Source: Entoloma clypeatum (lineage: Eukaryota > Basidiomycota > Agaricomycetes > Agaricales > Entolomataceae). Taken from it: a stretch of 64,000 nucleotides of DNA. Every line of letters begins with the position of its first letter. Within the stretch, counting starts at the first letter, position 1. Under the pieces are notes generated by a model. That model did no database searches and was not told where the DNA came from. It worked only from the letters and a program-made list of their open reading frames with translations. Positions 57,041 through 64,000 of the stretch are shown here, one piece after another. The stretch is taken from positions 1,550,001 through 1,614,000 of the forward strand of contig OY751489.1 in the NCBI GenBank assembly GCA_963565915.1. The letters are read 5' to 3'. The translations under genes were made by a program, and so were the position numbers.

Positions 57041-57248
57041 TGCTGAGAATTCATTCTAGATGGATGTCTCAAGAATCAATCACATGGCTATAAACATATG
57101 TATTCCCATATGGAGTTACATATGGAAGTATTCTATAATCTAGACTTGCTCTAGATGACTGACTCATTAGATATGTGTCAGACATGCATAACATGTCTCA
57201 TGTTATGTCACATCATGTGCTTGTCACACCATGTGACTATAAGTCACA
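57041..57248 (+). repeat. Probable solo copia LTR, plus orientation
   Basis: Inverted copy of 55,064-55,267 with moderate divergence (TGCTGAGAATTCATTCTAGA ... CTATAAGTCACA). Confidence 0.5.
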
Positions 57249-58235
57249 TATTACCATCTATAAGGTAAATGATGAAATCACGTGGGTGGCTGTGTCTGTC
57301 TAATAATTTATGTAAAATTGGCTAAGCAAACTTTCTCCTCTAATTCTGTGAGCGCATCAGCGCGAGTTGCCAAGGTCACATGAGCACGGAGCATGAACCT
57401 TTTTTCCATTGATTTTGTATGTGTTCGACTTCCTCTGTGTGTTTTTGACACTTTTTGGGCACATTTTTTTCATGTTTTTTCATGTTTTTGGTCTCTCCAA
57501 TGTGTGTGGCATGTTGAGTGAGCATTTCTCATGTGTTTTTATGCCTATTTCAGTATATCTCTGTTGTTGGACACATATATGTTGCTTTTTTTGGGGATGT
57601 TTTTGAGCTTTCTATACCTTTTTCAGTGTATCCTTTGCCTCTCCACCTCTGGGTTGAGCAGATTCCTGTTCCCTGCTGTGGTTGGACTTGCTTTCAGGGC
57701 CATTTGTAAGCGCACAGCGCGAGTTGCCAAGGGCAGAGCTCCAACCTTTTGGGGGGCACATGAGCACAAAGCGCAAAACTTTTTTCTGTGGGTTCAACCA
57801 TGGGAACCCCCCAGTTTTTTTTCTGCCATGACCACGACCACCAGAAAACGGCATCAGTGCAGTCCCCCACCACCAGTGTCATCCCTCAGGGTCCACCACC
57901 CTCCACCATGGCTGTGCAGCCCTACCACAGCCATGGTGCCAGGATCCATGGCTGTGCAGTACCCACCACAGCCACAGGAAGGCAAGCCACCATTCTCAAT
58001 GGGCCGCGATCAGCAGGGGACAGACGAGGCAGGTCAAGGGACACAATGAACAGGGTGAGGAATGGGCACCAGAGTACGACACAGGGTGAGGAACATGACG
58101 AAGGACTGATGGCGGCAAGCAAGGGAGAAGACAGCACGAGAAGGGAGGGGACACAACAGAGCAACGAAAAGGCAGGGGACGCGAAGGGGGGCATGGGAAG
58201 GGACGCAGGCAGACAAGCACGACACACCACTGCTG
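57249..58235. other. Anonymous sequence with a direct repeat
   Basis: CAGCGCGAGTTGCCAAGG occurs at 57,358-57,375 and 57,714-57,731, each followed by a CACATGAGCAC(A/G) motif and a T run. The purine-rich stretch 58,010-58,220 gives long frames on both strands but no recognisable protein. Confidence 0.35.
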
Positions 58236-58577
58236 TGTTACGGACTATACACTATGCTGACAATGTTGTCATCCTTTTTACTCATCAGCCAGACCTGGCC
58301 CCCTCTTACTTATCTGCTATGACTCTACATCTCCCTTTAGATACTTTGCTCCCACGCTGACTCGTGTTCCGCAGTAGTATTACTCAGTCTGCAGTTGCCT
58401 TACTCATGCACACTGCCTTCCGCAGTACTGACTCACCTCGCTACCACATTCTAGTCAGTACTATATAAACCCTTGTACAATAGTCCTATTTCTTAGATTT
58501 AGCAATAACATTGCTCTTTGCCTTTCCACTTCCTGCACACTCTGCCCGAACCTTGGAATGGTTTGTTAAGCATAACA
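58236..58577 (+). repeat. gypsy 5' LTR, 342 bp (E4)
   Basis: TGTTACGG...CATAACA with TATATAAA at 58,462-58,469 and AGATTTAGCAA at 58,495-58,505, complementary to the PBS at 58,580-58,590. Confidence 0.92.
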
Positions 58578-58638
58578 AGTTGCTAAATCTCGTTAGGTTC
58601 GCCCAGAGCAAAGAGAGCAACTACCAGACGAGTCAAAG

Positions 58639-61600
58639 ATGTTGCACTTCTTTGAAGACTTCACCAGCAATCCATTCACCACACCAGAAGCCCGACAGGA
58701 GGAGCTAAGTCCTTGAGACAGTGTCAATTTTATGCTCATCTAGCAGTACATTGAATTGGAGATCCATCACATCCTACAACAGGTGCTTGATGAAGAACTA
58801 GACAACAACAAGCATTGCCCCCACAGCGAGATAGCAGAGAGCATCCATCTTGCTCGGCAACACCAGATCATATGTTACAACGTCCGACAGAATAAACGCG
58901 AAAGCTTTCGTGTTCAAAAAGGACCTCAGACAGGTCAGATCACAGAGATCAGAGAGTTTATTGGTGTCCAGACAACCATTATCAGAAGATTGATTAGGAC
59001 GCTCACATTGAGACGTCCCAGAGCCACATCATCACGTCTTACTCAAAGCAACAGACCGAGTATAACCGCCGGGCATGAAACGAGAGACTTGACCTAGTGT
59101 TTGAGGGTTTGGTTTGGTTCAGTTTTTTGCCCCAAAAATGGGTGGACCAAGACCGGACTGATCTTTCAATCACTCAGAAATACAATAGACCGAGACCAAA
59201 CTGGGGGGAACCGGTCTCGGCATGTCATTTTGCTTGGACCGGACTGGTCCAAACTGGTCTAGACCGGTTGTAACTACGGTAATACACTAATAATTTAAAA
59301 ACACATGTTGGGCGCGAGACGACACCATTGGACGTGAGTGGGGGGGCTGTTGGGCATGAGTCGAGGCCATGGGGCAGGAGTGAGGGGCCGTTGGTCGCAA
59401 GAGGAGGCCGCTGGATGCGAGAGTGGGCCATTGCGCGCGAGTGGGGAGCGTTGGGCATGAGAAGGTGCCGTTGCGCGCTAGTACGGGCCATTGGGCACAA
59501 CTCATGGCAGTTGGGTACGAGGGGTGGCCGTTGCATGCGCAAGGGGGACCTTGGGCACAAAGGGCGGCCATTTGGCACGAAGGGAGGGCACTGGGTGTTA
59601 AAGGGCGCCGTGGGGCACAAGAGGGGCTGTTGGGCGCGCAGGGAGGCCATTGGGCATGAAGGGAGGCCGTTGGGCATGCAGGGAGGCCATTGGGCATTAG
59701 AGGGGGCCATTGGGCATGAAGGAGCAGCCGTTGGGCAGAAGTGGAGCCAGGTGGAGTGGAGGTGGGGGAATAAAAAGTGTGTGGGAAGATTTCACTCGAG
59801 GTCGGATTTATGGTTTGACTTTCAGCAATTGCCAAGAGTTCTTGGCATGAATGCCGAGCGATTCACGTCGTTGAAAATCGCGCCATCAATGCCCAATCCG
59901 TGGCACTGGAAGTCCTAAAAATAGTTCTAAACCTATGTAGAGATACTTAGAAGCTAATAGTAAGTATTTAAACAATTAGATACATGAGATATGTATGGTA
60001 GGAAGTCTGTACTGCAAAATGATACACAAAACACACTGTAAATCATGATAAACAGTGCATTATGAGTTCCTTCAAATACAAAAACCAGTATTTTCTTGCT
60101 TCCTCCTTTCCACAACCACTTTAAACTACCTGTAATATATATATGCTATTGAATCATTGTATGTGAGCCTATTGAGACCCTTCAAATAAAATTAAAGGAC
60201 TTCATAAGATGAATATGAGCAAAGATAGATCGAAAATTTCACCAAAATTTTTTATTTCAGGATTGGATTCTCCTCATTCAGGGCACCTCCCAGCACATTT
60301 GTTTTTCAAATTTGATGCATTCATTATGGAGATATAACACCTTTACTGAAATATGCACATTTGATTATTCCTATCTGATCTGGACTTCTAAAATTTATAT
60401 AAGGTATTTCAGAAGGTAAATACATATCCCATGTATAGTTCTATTACCTCAATCTATTATTAGACTATGAGGAAGGGGCCCATGTGCCTGCGCAATGCAT
60501 TCTGCACATTGTTTACTATTATTTGGTGGGAGCACCGCATCACTATATCATAAATTCTGTGGCAGAAATTCACAAAATAAATACATAGAAAGTGATATAT
60601 GATGCTATAGTACTTAATTGATATCGTGCACAAACTGTGTTGCTCCTGTGTAAGACATGTAGGCAGATGTGCAATGTTTTTTGTAAGTGTGTTTATATTT
60701 CTTTGACACATTTGATGCATGTCCAAATGAGGGCAGGCGCAGGCTCTTTGCCCTTGTTTGCTTTTCTGGGCCAAACCCTTTGCCCAGTTCGCCATCTGAC
60801 TCTGATGCCCAGCCCTCCCATGCCCAATGGCCCTCTCTCATGCCCAACGGTCTCAACTCACATTCAATGGCCCTCACTCGTGCCCAACGGCCCTTTCTCG
60901 TGCCCAACGGACCTCTCTCATGCCCAACGGCCCTCTTTCTTGCCCAATTCCCAACTTGTGCCCAATGGCTTCGACCCATGCCCAACACCCACCACTCAAG
61001 CCCAACAGCCCTCTCTTGTCCCCAACGGCCCTCTCTTGTCCCCAATGGCCCCCACTGGTGCCCAACAGCTTCGACTCACGCCTAATGCCCTCCATTCAGG
61101 CCCAACAGCTTCGACCCATGCCCAACGCCCAAGAAGGGGTCAAGTCTTGACCCCTTCTCGCGACCAACAGACGCACAGGAACAGAGATTCCTTAGAGATC
61201 TACAGAGGAAATACCCCGAGCGTTTTGCCACCGATTCCACCGATGAGTCCCCTGACAAATTTACTTTTGACTCTGCGCAGTCAGATACCGAACAGATGCC
61301 TAGAACAGGGACTCATTTTCAACCCCTACCTGTATCCCGAACCTCATCTTCATCCCAACAACCTGACCTCTCTCCTCCTCCGCAGACTCTAGGCATGGCA
61401 GAAACTCTGGCAGTACAAACAATGGACACATCCAAGATCATCAAAGATCCTGGGATGTTCAAGGACAGACACACCTTCAATGAGTGGTGGAAAGCCACCA
61501 AACTATACATCAGGTTCCAAAAGAGCCTAACAGATGATCAGAAGATTCTTGTGGTGCTATCCCACATGATGGAAGGGTCTGGCAGGCACTGGACCAGTAA

Positions 61601-62251
61601 CAAGTTAGACGCTCTAACGAGAACATCACCTGGCTAGGTTTCTCAGATGATATCGCAACATGATTCTCTGTCGCCAACAAATCAGTCACTGCCAAAGCAA
61701 GACTCAAAATCCTGAGACAGGAGAAGCGCACCATTGACAAATTCTTGGACAAGTTCAAAGAGCTCTTGAAACTGTCAAATCTTGGTGAAGAAACTGGGAA
61801 GTACATCCTAGAGAAGAATGTCAACCGCAGAATCTCTGAACAAGTGGCGAGTGATGGCAAGACATACTCTGAGTAAGCAAAGGAGATCCGAAACAAGGGA
61901 CGACAGATGGAGGGGCATGCACTGGTCATCTGAGGTGGTGGCGACATACACACCGGATCGGGTACCACTTATGGTGGTCAGGACAAGGCTATGGAGATCG
62001 ACAAAGCAGGAGTCGCCCGTTGCTACAACTGTCAACGCTTCAGTCACCTTGCCAAGGACTGCAGCGCTCCAAAAAAGAAAGATGGTCGCAAGTGTTTCAA
62101 CTGCGACCAAGAAGGCCATATTGCACACAACTGCTGCAAGCCAAAGAAGACCTCTGGAAGGATTAGGAAGGTGTCTGATGAAGATACTGAGAATAATGAA
62201 ACCACAATCTTAGAAGCCAATGAGAAGGATTTTCCTGAAGGATCCAATTAA
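58639..62251 (+). pseudogene. gag: gypsy gag of E4, split by an insertion
   Basis: MLHFFEDFTSNPF-like start at 58,639 with stops soon after (CTTGAGACA where E1 has CTCGAGACA). After the insertion the frame resumes (61,150 on) and includes capsid sequence absent from E1 and E2: METLAVQTMDTSKI-like start region (MAETLAV at 61,395), KDRHTFNEWWKATKLYI and VLSHMMEGSGRHW. Further on are the two zinc knuckles (CYNCQRFSHLAKDC, CFNCDQEGHIAHNC) ending at 62,251. Several stops and frame changes make it non-functional. Confidence 0.8.
59095..61144. mobile_element. Minisatellite-bearing element C inserted in E4 gag
   Basis: Left end TAGTGTTTGAGGGTTTGG after ACTTGACC (59,087-59,094). The gag sequence resumes at 61,145 with TCTTGACC, a 7-of-8 match that fits an 8-bp target duplication. 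Arrays: GTTGGGC-type 59,310-59,750, CCCAAC-type 60,795-61,130. Core 59,760-60,780, close to that of element B without its 663-bp insertion. The right TIR is missing; instead the element ends in a palindrome with the gag flank. Confidence 0.65.
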
Positions 62252-62289
62252 ACAATGCTAAGCCGTGACCCTTATTTATTAAACAGACT

Positions 62290-64000
62290 TGCTTGCCTTG
62301 TATGACTGCAGACAATAGAACCTATGTCATCCCTGCCAAGCAAGCCGCTGCATCAACTAGGATTGTGAAAGGAGACAAACCTCCAAAACGACAAGAGATC
62401 AGGCTGTCAGCCCAACTCAAAACACAACGAGGACCAAAGGTCATTCAACCTGAGGTTGATAGCAGATGTGAGTGCACATGCATCCATCCCAGAATAGTAC
62501 GTGAACAGAACCTTCCCATGTGAGGAATACCACCAATAGCAATTCTAAATGTGGATGGATCACCAAATTGACAACAGAAAGCGAACCAACTTGCCAAAGT
62601 CAAACTGGATTTGAGAGCACATCAGGAAACCATGGAAGCAATGGTACTGGACATTGGGAAAACAGACATGCTCTTGGGACATGACTGGTTGGTACACCAC
62701 AACCCCACAATCAATTGGACAACCAGTGCTGTAATGTTCAACCAGTGCCCAACAACATGCCAAACCAAACATTCGGACTTCAGGGTCAACCTTGATGGTC
62801 GCAAACACTGGGTTCGCATGGTTGAAGTGCATGACAAGGATGCACCCAAGAAGTTGGATCAGAAATGGAAGCCTGGAGACCCTATCTTGGAAGCTGTCAC
62901 TCCCACACCACCTCCCACAACCAAACGACTCTCATACATTGATTGGTTTGCTCATCTCTTCAAGAAGGAGAACTTTGATAAGATTCCAAAGGAAAGGGAA
63001 TGGGACCATGGTATCAAACTTACACCGGACGCACCAAAGGAACTAGGGGGAAATACATATCCCATGACACAAAAGGAACAAGAGGAATTGGACACATTCA
63101 TTGACAAGGGTTAGCAACCGGCAAGATCCACCTGTCCAAATCCCCTTATGCCTCCCCTTGCTTCTTCATCAACAAGAAGGATGGTTCCAAACAATTGGTA
63201 CAAGATTACTGCATGGTCAACAAATTTATGGTTAAAGACAAGTTCCCACTCCCATGCATCTCCATCTCTTGGATGTGTTGAAAGACGCAGTCTACTTCAA
63301 TAAGATGGACATCATGTGGGGTTACAACAATGTCCGGATCAAGGAAGGTGATGAATGGAAGGCTGCCTTCCTCACCAGTCAAGGATTGTTTGAACTATTG
63401 GTCATGTTCTTCGGCCTTTGCAACTCCCCGGGAACGTCCTCTCGGATGATGGCTAGTCTATTCCGGGACCAGATCTGCCAACACATTTGCGTGATCTACA
63501 TGGATGACATTGTGGTTATTGGTAAAACCAAGGAAGAACTCACGTGAAACACCGGAGAAATTCTACAGATCCTATCAGACAATGATTTGTTCCTGAAGGA
63601 GAAGATGTGTTTCTGGGAAGTAACAAAATGTCCTATATTGGGATATGTCATTGGTGAGGGACGTGTCGAGATGGAAACCAAAAAGGTGGATATGATCCGA
63701 AACTGGTGAGCACCCACATCAAAAAAGGAAGTCCAGAAGTTCCTTGGGTTTGCTAACTTCTATCAATGCTTCATTGAAGGGTACTCAAACATCATGAAAC
63801 CTCTCACCACGCTCACAGGCGGCACTACATTTACTTGGGGACCAACGGAACAGAAGGCATTTGAAGGCCTCATACAGGCGATCACATCAGCACCAGTCTT
63901 GGCATTACCAAAACCAGATGGGCAGTTCCAGGTCAAAACTGATGCATCAGGCTATGCAATTGGGGTGGTACTTTCTCAGAAACAGGACAACAAATGGCAC
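62290..64000 (+). pseudogene. pol: gypsy pol of E4, partial
   Basis: Protease remains (MLLGHDWLVHHNPTINW; VDSR in place of VDSG), the linker, the same -1 break as E1/E2 (AAGGGTTAGCAAC at about 63,108), RT with YMDDIVV (63,500), a TGA at 63,544 (CGCGCGAAAC in E1, CACGTGAAAC here), another at 63,707, and the beginning of RNase H at the window end. Confidence 0.88.

Larger units (their letters stand above)
58236..64000 (+). mobile_element. Decayed Ty3/gypsy chromovirus (E4), runs off the window
   Basis: 5' LTR 58,236-58,577, PBS, gag interrupted by a minisatellite element (59,095-61,144), then gag end, protease, RT and the start of RNase H. Unlike E1 and E2 it keeps the capsid region and the LTR promoter. 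CpG sites are heavily converted to TpG/CpA compared with E1. Confidence 0.92.

Noticed and set aside
57788..58360. 190-residue ORF upstream of the E4 LTR
   Set aside because: Low-complexity, has long frames on both strands, and runs into the LTR; no recognisable domain.

Overview
The window looks like a repeat-saturated stretch of a basidiomycete (mushroom-forming, Agaricomycete-type) nuclear genome. The evidence is short GT-AG introns of 48-60 bp, chromodomain Ty3/gypsy elements of the MarY1/Tf1/sushi kind, and a KDZ-superfamily transposase relative with CxC5/CxC6-like cysteine clusters, a family known mainly from basidiomycetes. No ordinary host gene could be recognised. The species cannot be named from the sequence.

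Layout. Positions 1 to about 44,560 are a tandem segmental duplication with a period of 18,255 bp. Copy I is 1-24,358, stretched by a 6,103-bp retrotransposon insertion. Copy II is 24,359-42,613. Copy III (42,614 to about 44,560) is only the start of a third unit. Each unit is a roughly 12.2-kb block X plus one decayed 6.05-kb gypsy element. X holds a hAT-type MITE, a KDZ-like DNA transposon with two genes, the tail of an unknown minus-strand gene, and two minisatellite-bearing elements. The two LTRs of the gypsy element at the unit junction do not match each other, so the array probably arose by unequal recombination between two flanking gypsy copies.

Inside unit I an intact, very young chromovirus (5,703-11,800; GCCTG target duplication; LTRs that differ at one base by eye) has broken the accessory gene of the KDZ-like element. 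In unit II the same gene is uninterrupted and can be modelled as five exons encoding 851 residues.

From 44,966 to 64,000 the sequence is a non-tandem mosaic. It holds a Ty1/copia element on the minus strand with an internally inverted protease segment, a gypsy LTR plus gag fragment cut by a minisatellite element that itself carries a 663-bp insertion, a decayed second copia gag with an LTR-like repeat, another hAT MITE with a perfect 8-bp target duplication, and a fourth gypsy copy from 58,236 running off the window, also interrupted by a minisatellite element.

Working together: the only complete-looking coding units are the young gypsy gag and pol, the unit-II accessory gene, and a small third ORF behind gypsy pol. 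The older gypsy copies are inactivated largely by CGA-to-TGA changes and other CpG transitions, which points to cytosine methylation or a RIP-like process. Both gypsy families appear to self-prime reverse transcription.
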